Assembly: GCA_021780105.1 (NCBI GenBank) | Contig: JAJXZJ010000045.1 | Span: forward strand, 229,021 to 293,020 | From: a bacterium | Lineage (GTDB): Bacteria > Verrucomicrobiota > Verrucomicrobiia > Limisphaerales > J093 | Reading direction: 5' to 3' | Length of the DNA stretch: 64,000 bases | Part shown: piece by piece, positions 24,266 through 32,151 of the stretch | Layout of the letters: each line of letters begins with the position of its first letter | How positions within the stretch are numbered: the first letter of the stretch is position 1 | Notes under the pieces: generated by a model | What the model saw: only the letters and a program-made list of their open reading frames with translations | Databases searched by the model: none | What the model was told of the DNA's origin: nothing | Position numbers and translations under genes: made by a program

Positions 24266-25462
24266 CTAAAACCCCCTCACACAACGAAAGCCGAATTTGT
24301 AGTTGGCGTACGACGGCGAGTAGCTGAAGCGAGAGGCGCACCGCGCGCTGTAGGCGTCGTGGTCCCACGAGCCGCCGCGCAACACCCGGTAGCTCTGCGC
24401 CGTGGGCGGGCCATGCGGGTTATCGGCACTGGCGGCAGGCTGGCCATACCAGGTGGGATTATACCAGTCCCAACACCACTGCCAGACATTGCCGGCCATG
24501 TCATAAAGTCCGTAGCCATTCGGCGCATAGTTGTTCACCGGGCTGGTGTTCTGGCCATTCTGGCCATAAGTTTGGCCAGCCGGGCCGAGGTCATAGGCGT
24601 AGCTGGAGGGCTGGCTGTAGTAATTGGCCTGGCTTGCGCTAATCGTGTCGCCCCACGGAAAGCGATGGCCGCCCAGGCCCCCGCGCGCCGCCTTTTCCCA
24701 TTCCGTCTCGGTGGGCAGCCGGTAGCCGTTGGCCGTCCATTTCACGCAGTCGTTGTTGATGGCGATTTGTTCAGTGCGATAGACGGTGGTCTGGGAAGCG
24801 TCGGTGTAATAACACGGCGTCTGCCCGTTTTTTTCGGAGCGGGCGTTGCACCATTTCACCGCGTCGAACCAGTTGACGGTTTGCACGGGATAATTATTGC
24901 CCGCATAGGAGCCGCTGTTGTCGAAGCTGTAGCCGTGGCCAAGGGCCCAATTATAGACATCAATCCACATCTCCCGCGTGACATCCGTTTTATCCATGAA
25001 GAAGGCGCTGACAGATACGCCATGCACCGGCATGGCGTCAGCCAGCTCGGAAAAGGTGTCGCCCATCTGGAATAGGACGGCGGGAATATAAACCATGCCC
25101 GTCGGCGCGGGCGGCGCGGTGCCGTCGTCGGCAATAATCTTCACCTGGCACTGGTTGTTGAACTGGCCGGGCCAGTCCGTGCCGGCGTTCCAGACGATGT
25201 GCTGGTTGCTGCCCAGCGTCACGCCCGGCCCCACCGCGCCGGTGAGGGTGAAGACGGGCACGTTGAAATTCACGCCGCCGTTGGCGGACACGGCCACATA
25301 CACGGTGAGCGGGCTGTTGCCGTCGGCGTCCGCGACATCGTAATAAATGTCCACCAGATGCGTGCCGGCGCGTTGCGCGGCGCGGATGTTGGAGACGACG
25401 GGCGGGGCGGCCAAAACCGGGACAGCCACAAGTGTGGCGAGCAGGACGGGCAGGCTTTGCAT
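24266..25462 (-). CDS. Secreted SUMF1/formylglycine-generating-enzyme-fold protein
   Basis: Protein of 398 residues with a signal peptide (MQSLPVLLATLVAVPVLA). A beta-sandwich region with dockerin-free fibronectin-like character spans about residues 20-110 (VSNIRAAQRAGTHLVDIYYDV), followed by a SUMF1/FGE-sulfatase domain (from MVYIPAVLFQMGD to GFRCVRGF). Typical domain motifs are DVTREMW, YPVQTVNWFDAVKWCNA, YRLPTETEWEKAARGG, GNVWQWCWDWY and RVLRGGSWDHD. Most bacterial exported members are not true formylglycine enzymes; they serve as binding or surface modules, and I infer that here. The start ATG is well placed for the signal peptide. It is flanked by REP elements on both sides. Confidence 0.88.
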   Translation of the reverse strand: MQSLPVLLATLVAVPVLAAPPVVSNIRAAQRAGTHLVDIYYDVADADGNSPLTVYVAVSANGGVNFNVPVFTLTGAVGPGVTLGSNQHIVWNAGTDWPGQFNNQCQVKIIADDGTAPPAPTGMVYIPAVLFQMGDTFSELADAMPVHGVSVSAFFMDKTDVTREMWIDVYNWALGHGYSFDNSGSYAGNNYPVQTVNWFDAVKWCNARSEKNGQTPCYYTDASQTTVYRTEQIAINNDCVKWTANGYRLPTETEWEKAARGGLGGHRFPWGDTISASQANYYSQPSSYAYDLGPAGQTYGQNGQNTSPVNNYAPNGYGLYDMAGNVWQWCWDWYNPTWYGQPAASADNPHGPPTAQSYRVLRGGSWDHDAYSARCASRFSYSPSYANYKFGFRCVRGF

Positions 25463-25549
25463 GGACTGCTTTTACAAAAAAGAGCATGAAAAGTCAATCG
25501 GGGTAATGCGCGACGCTGTCACGCGGACGCAGCTTGATACTACGCCGTA

Positions 25550-25573
25550 GCGCCGGTCTCTGACCGGCTTTGG
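25550..25573. repeat. REP-like palindrome h (right arm)
   Basis: GCGCCGGTCTCTGACCGGC with TTTGG, upstream of the SUMF1 gene. The flank (GGGCCTTCGCATTA) resembles the flank of element a. Confidence 0.75.
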
Positions 25574-25641
25574 GCCTTCGCATTAACATTCCGGTGCTGC
25601 TCTGTCTTCAATGCGGTTATCGCGGGTTTGCCCTGCGTCAG

Positions 25642-25690
25642 GCCGACGGAACTTCGGCGCTCCGGAGCGCCGGTCTGGGACCGGCTTTGG
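25642..25690. repeat. REP-like pair i
   Basis: Left part GCCGACGGAACTTCGGCGCTCC directly followed by the right palindrome GGAGCGCCGGTCTGGGACCGGC and TTTGG, with almost no spacer. Confidence 0.8.
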
Positions 25691-25708
25691 GCTGGCGATG
25701 ACGCGAAA

Positions 25709-25730
25709 ACCGGCCGCAAGCCGGCGCTCC
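25709..25730. repeat. REP-like palindrome j, abutting a truncated transposase
   Basis: ACCGGCCGCAAGCCGGCGCTCC, a left-type unit like d2. The transposase remnant begins immediately after GCTCC. Confidence 0.75.
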
Positions 25731-26548
25731 GCGAACGGCTCTGGCTCAATCGCGGGGATGCGGGCTTTGGGCAGGAAGCGATCATGGCCTGGCATGAAGC
25801 CGCAGGCCAAAAGCGTCCGCAATACCTGTCCAAGCTCAAGCTGACGACCAACGTGCGGCGGGCGATTGTCCGCGTGCCCTGGCCGTTGTGGGAAGGCTCG
25901 CCGACGGTGGGTTGCCAGCAGTTCGCCGAGACGACCGTGCGGCTGCAAGGTTGGAGCCGGGAACGGCGCCTCGTCATCGTGCGCACGCTCAAGCCGACGA
26001 ACCCGACGCCGCAGGATTGGTTCTGGGCCACGCCCGAGGATGAAGTGGCGGTGTATGTGACCAACTTGGAGCGGGGGGAGGCGACGCTCGAACAAGTGGC
26101 GCTGCTCTACGCGCAACGGGCCGACACCGAGAACGTGTTTGACGAACTGAAGAATCAGTGGGGCTTCCGGGGCTATTGCAGCGGGAAAGCGGTGGTGACG
26201 GAACTGGCCGCCCGGCTGGTGCTGCTGACTTACAACCTGTGGAGCCTGTTCACGCGGCTGATGGGCTTAACTCCCGGCCACCACACCGAAGCCATCAAAT
26301 CGCGGCGCAGCTTTTTATTCATGGCGGCGCAAGTGGTCGAAAGCGGACGGCAACGCACCCTCAAACTGGCGGTCAAAGTGGAATGGTGGCAGGTGTTAAA
26401 AGGCTGCTACGAAAGGCTGCGGACGTGGTTGGCGGCCACTGCGCCGCAGTTGGAAGCCCAAGGCAATTTTCTGCGCCTGCTTTCGCGTCAAACCACTGAT
26501 GATCCCCTCGCATGGCTCGCTCAACCCGCCCCGGCTCCGACCGGTTGA
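25731..26548 (+). pseudogene. DDE transposase remnant lacking its N-terminal half (IS1380/IS4-like)
   Basis: The frame carries the middle and C-terminal parts of a DDE transposase. RGDAGFGQEAIM holds the second catalytic Asp, YLSKLKLTTNVRRAI follows, then YAQRADTENVFDELKNQWGF with the catalytic Glu, and AARLVLLTYNLWSLF. The first catalytic Asp and the DNA-binding N-terminus are missing. Instead, translation upstream runs through REP elements i and j. An open frame with an alternative start reaches 25628, but its first 35 residues are REP-encoded. No terminal inverted repeats were found. The insertion sequence is therefore dead, cut exactly at a REP boundary. The family is assigned by motif only. 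Confidence 0.8.
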
Positions 26549-26587
26549 AGCCCAACTGCGGGTTTTAGGATTAACGGTGGCCCTGAT

Positions 26588-27760
26588 TCACACCCCGCCA
26601 ATCCACTTCCGTTCCTCCCACACGGCGCGGAGGGAAGTCGCATTGCGGCGATCGAGGACGTTTTTGGCGGCGGCCAAGAACTTGCCGCGCTTGATGTTGT
26701 GCCACGTGTCGCTGGCATTGACGGCGATGAACTGAAGCACGCTCGGATCGCGGTAGCAGTCAATCATGCAGCGCGTGCAGCCGTCGCGAATCAGCTTCGA
26801 GGCGTCGAAGTCATAGATGCTGCACATCGGGGTTTCCCAGAAGTGGCAGCGGTAGAGATTCAGGTTCCAGTCGAGGTAGAAATACTTGTGCCCGCCCAGG
26901 CAGCCGAAGCGTTCGCGTTCGCCGTGGAGATGGCGCTGCATTTCGGTGAGCGATTCGGACGGATTGACCACCGGGAAACGGCTGTCGCGCTTCATCCGCT
27001 TGATCTTCTCGAAGACCTCGATCAACTCCTCGCGGTTGTAATTCACCAGCCCGCTGTCGCTGAAACTCAAATAGCTGGAGCCAAGCGTCGTCAGCGGATA
27101 GCTGAAGGTGCAACTGCGGAAACCAAGCGATTCAAGGAACGGCGGCAGCTTCGCGTAATCCTCGATCAACCGGCTGGCCGTGACACTCGCGGTGGTCTGC
27201 ACGCCGGCCGATTGAAAGAATTCGTTGGCGCGTTTGATCTTCCGGCATACATCCGGCAGGCCGCGGTTCTTTTCGTGCTTGGCCAAGTCATGCGCGTCAA
27301 TGGACATGATGACACTGCTCAGGCCGTCGTCCGTCAGGCCGCGCATGTTCTCCTCCGTCCACAGGCCGCCATTGGTGCAGATCATCGGCCGCACGCCGTG
27401 CTCGGCCGCGTAGCGGGTCATGGCCCGGATTTCACGATGCACCATCGGCTCGCCGCCAACGAAGAGCAGGTAGCCAATGTGATTCTTGACGCATATATCA
27501 ATGACGTCGCGCGCCTCGGCCAGCGTGACGCTGCGCCGGGCCTTGGGATCGAATTTGGACCGGGCAAAGCCGCAAAAATCGCAGTCCGCGTTGCAGATGT
27601 TCGTGATGGCAAATTGCAGATAGCCCGGCCCGCCATGGTCGAGCACGTCGCCGATCATTTTGAAAAGGCCCGTTTTCGGGCGGCTCACCGGAGTTGATGA
27701 AGCGGCGGCGGAAGACGGGGCGGCCGCAGGAGGCTGGGTTTCCAAGGTAGCGGGATTCAT
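26588..27760 (-). CDS. Radical SAM protein with C-terminal cysteine cluster
   Basis: Protein of 390 residues. The radical SAM core has CxxxCxxC at C56, C60 and C63 (NICNADCDFCGF) and a GGEPMVHREI motif for SAM binding. A second Cys group near residue 335 (GCTRCMIDCYRD), with C304 and others nearby (FGCLGGHKYFYLDWNLNLYRC), is like a SPASM or twitch auxiliary-cluster region. Such enzymes modify peptides or small molecules; the reaction is unknown. The N-terminal 30 residues are Ala/Pro-rich and not conserved. The ATG at 27760 is the likely start. The downstream neighbour is the transposase remnant on the other strand, so there is no operon partner except possibly the rhodanese gene upstream. 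Confidence 0.85.
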   Translation of the reverse strand: MNPATLETQPPAAAPSSAAASSTPVSRPKTGLFKMIGDVLDHGGPGYLQFAITNICNADCDFCGFARSKFDPKARRSVTLAEARDVIDICVKNHIGYLLFVGGEPMVHREIRAMTRYAAEHGVRPMICTNGGLWTEENMRGLTDDGLSSVIMSIDAHDLAKHEKNRGLPDVCRKIKRANEFFQSAGVQTTASVTASRLIEDYAKLPPFLESLGFRSCTFSYPLTTLGSSYLSFSDSGLVNYNREELIEVFEKIKRMKRDSRFPVVNPSESLTEMQRHLHGERERFGCLGGHKYFYLDWNLNLYRCHFWETPMCSIYDFDASKLIRDGCTRCMIDCYRDPSVLQFIAVNASDTWHNIKRGKFLAAAKNVLDRRNATSLRAVWEERKWIGGV

Positions 27761-27859
27761 TCAACAAGTCGGCCTGCGGCCGCGGGAAAGAACGTTCGCA
27801 TCATGCACGCAGTGGAAAAATCCGGCGGCGACGGCATGGTAATTCCAAACGGAGGAGGG

Positions 27860-28300
27860 TCATTTGGCCACCGGCAGGCCGGCCTTTTCCCAGGCATTGA
27901 AGCCGCCATCCAGGTTGAAGACCGATTTGAAGCCGAGCTGCTGGAACGTGGCGAGCGACTTGGCGCTGCGACCACCGCCGGCGCAATGCACAAGGTAGGG
28001 CTGGTTCCGGTCCAGCCGGGCGAGTTCCCCGGCAAAGTCCGGGCCGGTGAAGTTGATCAACTTCGCGCCGGCGATGTGCCCCTTGGCATATTCCTCCGGC
28101 GTCCGCACATCCACCACTTGCACCAAATGGGCGGCGACGAGCCGGCCCGCCTCCGGCGCCTCCACGTGCGTGATCCGGGTCGCCGCCGTGGCCGCCACCT
28201 CGGACGATGGCGCGGCACAAGCACCGCTGTTGGCGCTGGGCGAACGACAACCCGCCAGCACCAGCAACGCCCCCACCATCAGCACAACCAGCCGTTTCAT
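27860..28300 (-). CDS. Rhodanese-domain lipoprotein
   Basis: Protein of 146 residues. The lipoprotein signal peptide ends in LAGC with the lipidated Cys at 18. A low-complexity linker leads to a single rhodanese domain (VVDVRTPEEYAKGHIAGAKLINF) with active-site loop HCAGGGRSAKS; the catalytic Cys is C106. It ends with FNLDGGFNAWEKAGLPVAK, the family-typical close. It probably carries sulfur transfer or thiol chemistry in the periplasm. It lies 100 nt upstream of the radical SAM gene on the same strand and is divergent from the efflux operon. Confidence 0.9.
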   Translation of the reverse strand: MKRLVVLMVGALLVLAGCRSPSANSGACAAPSSEVAATAATRITHVEAPEAGRLVAAHLVQVVDVRTPEEYAKGHIAGAKLINFTGPDFAGELARLDRNQPYLVHCAGGGRSAKSLATFQQLGFKSVFNLDGGFNAWEKAGLPVAK

Positions 28301-28435
28301 TCCAGCCACTCTGCCACGGCGGGCAGCGTTTTCAACATCTTCGGCAGGGGAGCCGGGACTATTTTGCGCGCCGCTGAATGTCCCCGGCGGATCATCCGTC
28401 CATCTCTTTGCGAGTTTGGCGGTTTGGAATTGTTG

Positions 28436-28472
28436 CGACGCCACCGTCGGAAGGGTTGCCACGGTGGCGTCG
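28436..28472. promoter_or_regulatory. 12-bp inverted repeat in the leader of the MacA-like operon
   Basis: CGACGCCACCGT (28436-28447) and its exact complement ACGGTGGCGTCG (28461-28472) flank a 13-nt loop, followed on the + strand by TTTGTTCT, and end 28 nt before the macA-like start. It could be a regulator operator or a leader hairpin/terminator controlling the operon. The sequence alone does not decide. Confidence 0.55.
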
Positions 28473-28500
28473 TTTGTTCTAGACTCGCACGATTGAACGC

Positions 28501-29784
28501 ATGAAGAAATGGATTTTCTTGGTCGTGGTGCTCGCCGCTGGTTATTTTGGTTATACCCAGTGGCGTGGCTGGCAGGCAAAAACGGCGGCGGAAGACGAGC
28601 CGTTGCGCCCCACAACCGCCCCGGTCATTGTCACCAACATTGACTTTGCCGTGAATGCCGCCGGCACCATCACGCCCGCGGAGCAGGTGTCCGTCCGCCC
28701 CCAGGTCAACGGCATCATCAAGACGTTGCCGGTGGACATTGGCAACCAGGTGAAAACGGGCGACCTGCTGTTCACGCTCGACGACCAGGACCTCCAAACC
28801 GAGCGCTCCAGCAAACTGATTGATATCGAGGCGGCGAAATTGCAGTTGGAGAAGGCGGAGCGCGATTACAAGCGCGCGCAGGATCTGCTGGTCAGCAAGC
28901 TGATTTCCCAGGAGACGTTCGACGACACGAAGACCATCTACGATCTGGCGAAGAACACTGTTGACCAGAAACTCAAGGATCTGCACCTGATTGAATACCA
29001 GATCACGCTGACGAAAATCGTCGCGCCGTTCGATTGCACAATCCTCACCCGCCCGGTGTCCGTCGGTCAGGCAGTTTCCGGCTCCGGTGGCTTCAACAGC
29101 GGCACAGAGGTCCTGACCGTCGCGGACCTGAACTCGATGGTCATTGACGCGCACGTCAATCAGGCCGACGTGCCGCGGCTCAGGCTGGCGCAGAAAGTGG
29201 AGATCACCGTCGAAGCCGTGCCGGGCCTGGAGCTGACCGGCGTGGTGCAGCGCATCGCTCCACAGGCCACCATCGTCAATAACATCAAAGGTTTTGACGC
29301 GCGCATCCTGCTGCAACACGTGGACCCGCGCGTGCGTCCCGGCATGACCGCGAACGTCCGCATCCCGGTGGCCACCGCGGCGCACGTCATGGCCGTGCCG
29401 CTCTCCGCCGTGTTTACCGAGAAGGATCCCGACAGCGACAACATGGAGCGCTTCGTTTACGTGAAGGAGGGCGACCACTTTGAGAAGCGGGACGTGCAAG
29501 TGGGCGTGTCCGATTACTTCTACGCCGAAATTCAGCGCGGCCTGACCGGCAACGAAATTGTTTCCCTGGAAATGCCGGCGGCGGAGCGCGACCGGCAAAC
29601 CAAGAACCTCGCGGTGATGAAAAATGGCGGCGGTATCGCCGCTACTTCCCATGCCGGCAGCGCCACGAATGTGCAGCCGGCCAAGGTGGCGGTGACCGCG
29701 GTGGCCACCAACACGCCGGGTGCCACCAACGCGGCGCGCGGCGTCAGCAGCGCCGGCGGCACCGCGGCTGGAGCCGCGCAGTAA
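28501..29784 (+). CDS. Periplasmic adaptor (membrane fusion) protein, MacA/HlyD family
   Basis: Protein of 427 residues anchored by an N-terminal helix (IFLVVVLAAGYFGYTQW). It has a lipoyl/barrel-sandwich half-motif (VNAAGTITPAEQVSVRPQVNGIIKTLPV), a coiled-coil hairpin (about 95-165, LQTERSSKLIDIEAAKLQLEKAERDY) and a returning beta-barrel (TLTKIVAPFDCTILTRPVSVGQAV). The C-terminal 60 residues are Ala/Thr-rich and probably disordered. It links an inner-membrane ABC exporter to an outer-membrane channel; no TolC-type gene is in the window. It is first gene of a four-gene operon with an ATPase and two permeases. The substrate (macrolide-like, peptide or lipid) is unknown. Confidence 0.9.
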   Translation: MKKWIFLVVVLAAGYFGYTQWRGWQAKTAAEDEPLRPTTAPVIVTNIDFAVNAAGTITPAEQVSVRPQVNGIIKTLPVDIGNQVKTGDLLFTLDDQDLQTERSSKLIDIEAAKLQLEKAERDYKRAQDLLVSKLISQETFDDTKTIYDLAKNTVDQKLKDLHLIEYQITLTKIVAPFDCTILTRPVSVGQAVSGSGGFNSGTEVLTVADLNSMVIDAHVNQADVPRLRLAQKVEITVEAVPGLELTGVVQRIAPQATIVNNIKGFDARILLQHVDPRVRPGMTANVRIPVATAAHVMAVPLSAVFTEKDPDSDNMERFVYVKEGDHFEKRDVQVGVSDYFYAEIQRGLTGNEIVSLEMPAAERDRQTKNLAVMKNGGGIAATSHAGSATNVQPAKVAVTAVATNTPGATNAARGVSSAGGTAAGAAQ

Positions 29785-29807
29785 GCTTCGCAACCCCGGT
29801 TCCTGTC

Positions 29808-30542
29808 ATGGCCCTCGTCGAACTCCGCAACGTCACCAAGATTTACCATCTTGGCGGCGAGGAAATCCGCGCGCTGGACGGCGTTTCCCTGGACATTCAG
29901 GCGGGCGAATTCATTTCCATCATCGGACCCTCCGGCAGCGGCAAGTCCACCTTGATGCACATCCTCGGCTGTCTGGATTCGCCCACGGGGGGCACCATCC
30001 AGCTCGACGGCGTGATGATTCAGGACGCCAGCCCGCGGCAGCTCGCCGCCATCCGCAACCGGAAAATTGGCTTCGTGTTTCAGTTCTTCAATCTCCTGCC
30101 CAAGCTGAACGTCCTCCAAAACGTGGAACTGCCGATGATTTACAGTGGCGTGTCCGGCAAGGAGCGTCGCCAGCGGGCCATGAAGGCGCTGGAGGCCGTG
30201 GACCTCTCCAATCGCTCCAAGCACCGGCCCAGCCAGCTTTCCGGCGGGCAGCAACAGCGCGTCGCCATCGCGCGCGCCCTGGTGAACGATCCACGCATCA
30301 TTTTCGCCGACGAGCCCACCGGCAACCTCGATTCCCACACCGGCGAGGCCATTCTCGCGCTGTTCCGCAAACTGAGCACGGAGGGGCGCACGATCGTCCT
30401 CGTCACCCACGATCCGGAGATCGCCGCCGTCACGCCGCGCCGGATTGAAATCCGCGATGGCAAGATCGCGGACAAGGTGGACGAAAGACTGGCCGGGCTG
30501 GACCGGCCGCTTCCAACCGCCCCCGCGGCGGCCACGGTATGA
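29808..30542 (+). CDS. ABC transporter ATP-binding protein, MacB/LolD type
   Basis: Nucleotide-binding subunit of 244 residues. Walker A GPSGSGKST (about residues 40-48), Q-loop FQFFNLLPKLNVLQNV, signature LSGGQQQRVAIARAL, Walker B IIFADEPTGNLD and the switch His in VTHDPE are all intact. The sequence belongs to the LolD/MacB/FtsE-like group that drives mechanotransmission-type transporters. In E. coli MacB this domain is fused to the permease; here it is separate. It starts 24 nt after the adaptor gene. Confidence 0.93.
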   Translation: MALVELRNVTKIYHLGGEEIRALDGVSLDIQAGEFISIIGPSGSGKSTLMHILGCLDSPTGGTIQLDGVMIQDASPRQLAAIRNRKIGFVFQFFNLLPKLNVLQNVELPMIYSGVSGKERRQRAMKALEAVDLSNRSKHRPSQLSGGQQQRVAIARALVNDPRIIFADEPTGNLDSHTGEAILALFRKLSTEGRTIVLVTHDPEIAAVTPRRIEIRDGKIADKVDERLAGLDRPLPTAPAAATV

Positions 30543-30621
30543 AACGGCGCCAGCCAGTCGAATGCCGCCGTCCCGCCGGTCCGCTTCGCCTGTCCGGCGG
30601 CAGGCAGACCACGTTTCCGCC

Positions 30622-32073
30622 ATGAGCACGCCGTCCGGAAAACTGCCCAACGAGGCGCTGCAACAGTCGTCCGTGAACGTGTGGGCCACGGTCGAGCTGG
30701 GCCTGAACGAAATCTGGGCGCACAAGTTCCGGTCGCTGCTCACCATGTTGGGCATCATCCTCGGCGTGTCCAGCCTGGTGGCCATGTCCGCGCTGGTGAA
30801 GGGCATGGAAAAGGGCGCCAAGGAGGCGCTGATTGCCATCGGGGGCCTGGAGGAAGTGCGCGTCGAAGCGCAGGATTTGCCGATCGAGGAACAGAACCGG
30901 AAGGATCAGGCCGTCGGCATCACCGTGAACGACGTTTATGCGCTGGCGGCAAACGCGCCGCTGGTGACGCGCCTTTCGCCCGAAATGCGCGTGCCCGCCA
31001 CCATCTCAGCCAACGGCAAAACGTTTCGCCCCTTCTTCTGCATGGGCGTCTGGCCGGTGGCGCTGGAGATGAACCAGCACGTCATCCAATACGGCCGCAT
31101 GTTCAACGAGATTGATGACGAAATGGCCCGCAGCGTATGCGTGATCGGCACGGAAATCCGCGACCAGTTGTGGGGTTCGCCGGAGGAAACCGGCCAGGAC
31201 GTCATTCCCCTGGGCCGGACGATTTACATCAACGGCCTGCCGTTCACGATCATCGGCATGTTCGAGCATTACGAAAGCGAGCAGGCCCGCAAGGAGCGCG
31301 AGCTGGCCCAGTTGGAGGCGCAGCGCAACGGCGGCAAGAAGCCCACCGGCCCCAAGCGCAACCGCGGGTGGAGCGGTCGTGACGGCGGGTGGGTGTTCTG
31401 GATCAAGAACGCGACGATTTACATGCCGCTCAACACCGCGTGGATGAAGTTTCGCGCCGGCGTGAGTCGCGCGGCGGCGAACAATACCGGCCCCGGCCCC
31501 GGCGGCGCCACCGGCGACCCGAGGTTGTCCTCCCTCCAGGTGCGGATTGCCAGCGTGGACCTGCTGGGCACGGCGCTCCAGCAAATCCGGAACGTGCTGA
31601 TGTTCACCCACCAGGGGCTGGAAGATTTTGCCTTCCGCACGCAGGAGGACTGGGCGGAGAACATCAACACCTTTGTCCACAATGCCCGGCTCAGCGGCGG
31701 GATCATTGCGGGCATCAGTCTGCTGGTCGGCGGCATCGGCATCATGAACATCATGCTCGCCAGCATCTCCGAGCGGGTGCGCGAGATCGGCATCCGCAAA
31801 TCCATCGGCGCCACCACCATTGACATTTTTGTGCAAATCCTGGTCGAAAGCGTGGTCATTGCCCTGCTGGGCGGGCTGGGCGGGCTGGTCACCTCCTTTC
31901 TGCTGGTGCATCTCATCGCTTCGTTTTCACCCACGGACAACGCTCCGATCATCACCTTCACCGCCATGTTCGTCGCCTTCGGTTTCAGCGCGCTGGTCGG
32001 TGTGCTGGCGGGCTTGTTCCCCGCCTTCAAGGCCTCGCGGCTCAATCCCATCCAGGCGCTGCGGTATGACTAG
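30622..32073 (+). CDS. MacB-type ABC permease, paralogue 1
   Basis: Permease of 483 residues with MacB topology: a first membrane helix (HKFRSLLTMLGIILGVSSLVAMSAL), a large periplasmic domain, and three C-terminal helices ending PAFKASRLNPIQALRYD. The GGIGIMNIMLASISERVREIGIRKSIGA coupling region is characteristic. The periplasmic domain contains a charged insert (about 215-260, ARKERELAQLEAQRNGG) not typical of E. coli MacB. The start MSTPSGKLPNE is the ATG at 30622, 80 nt after the ATPase; the frame extends upstream but overlaps the ATPase gene. It is paralogous to the next gene, with which it may form a heterodimer. Confidence 0.9.
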   Translation: MSTPSGKLPNEALQQSSVNVWATVELGLNEIWAHKFRSLLTMLGIILGVSSLVAMSALVKGMEKGAKEALIAIGGLEEVRVEAQDLPIEEQNRKDQAVGITVNDVYALAANAPLVTRLSPEMRVPATISANGKTFRPFFCMGVWPVALEMNQHVIQYGRMFNEIDDEMARSVCVIGTEIRDQLWGSPEETGQDVIPLGRTIYINGLPFTIIGMFEHYESEQARKERELAQLEAQRNGGKKPTGPKRNRGWSGRDGGWVFWIKNATIYMPLNTAWMKFRAGVSRAAANNTGPGPGGATGDPRLSSLQVRIASVDLLGTALQQIRNVLMFTHQGLEDFAFRTQEDWAENINTFVHNARLSGGIIAGISLLVGGIGIMNIMLASISERVREIGIRKSIGATTIDIFVQILVESVVIALLGGLGGLVTSFLLVHLIASFSPTDNAPIITFTAMFVAFGFSALVGVLAGLFPAFKASRLNPIQALRYD

Positions 32074-32151
32074 CGCGCGGTTCATCTTGGGCAATGACCG
32101 GCGCCGCCCGTTGGACGGCTTCGTCCGGCGTGACCCGCATTTCGGTTTCGC

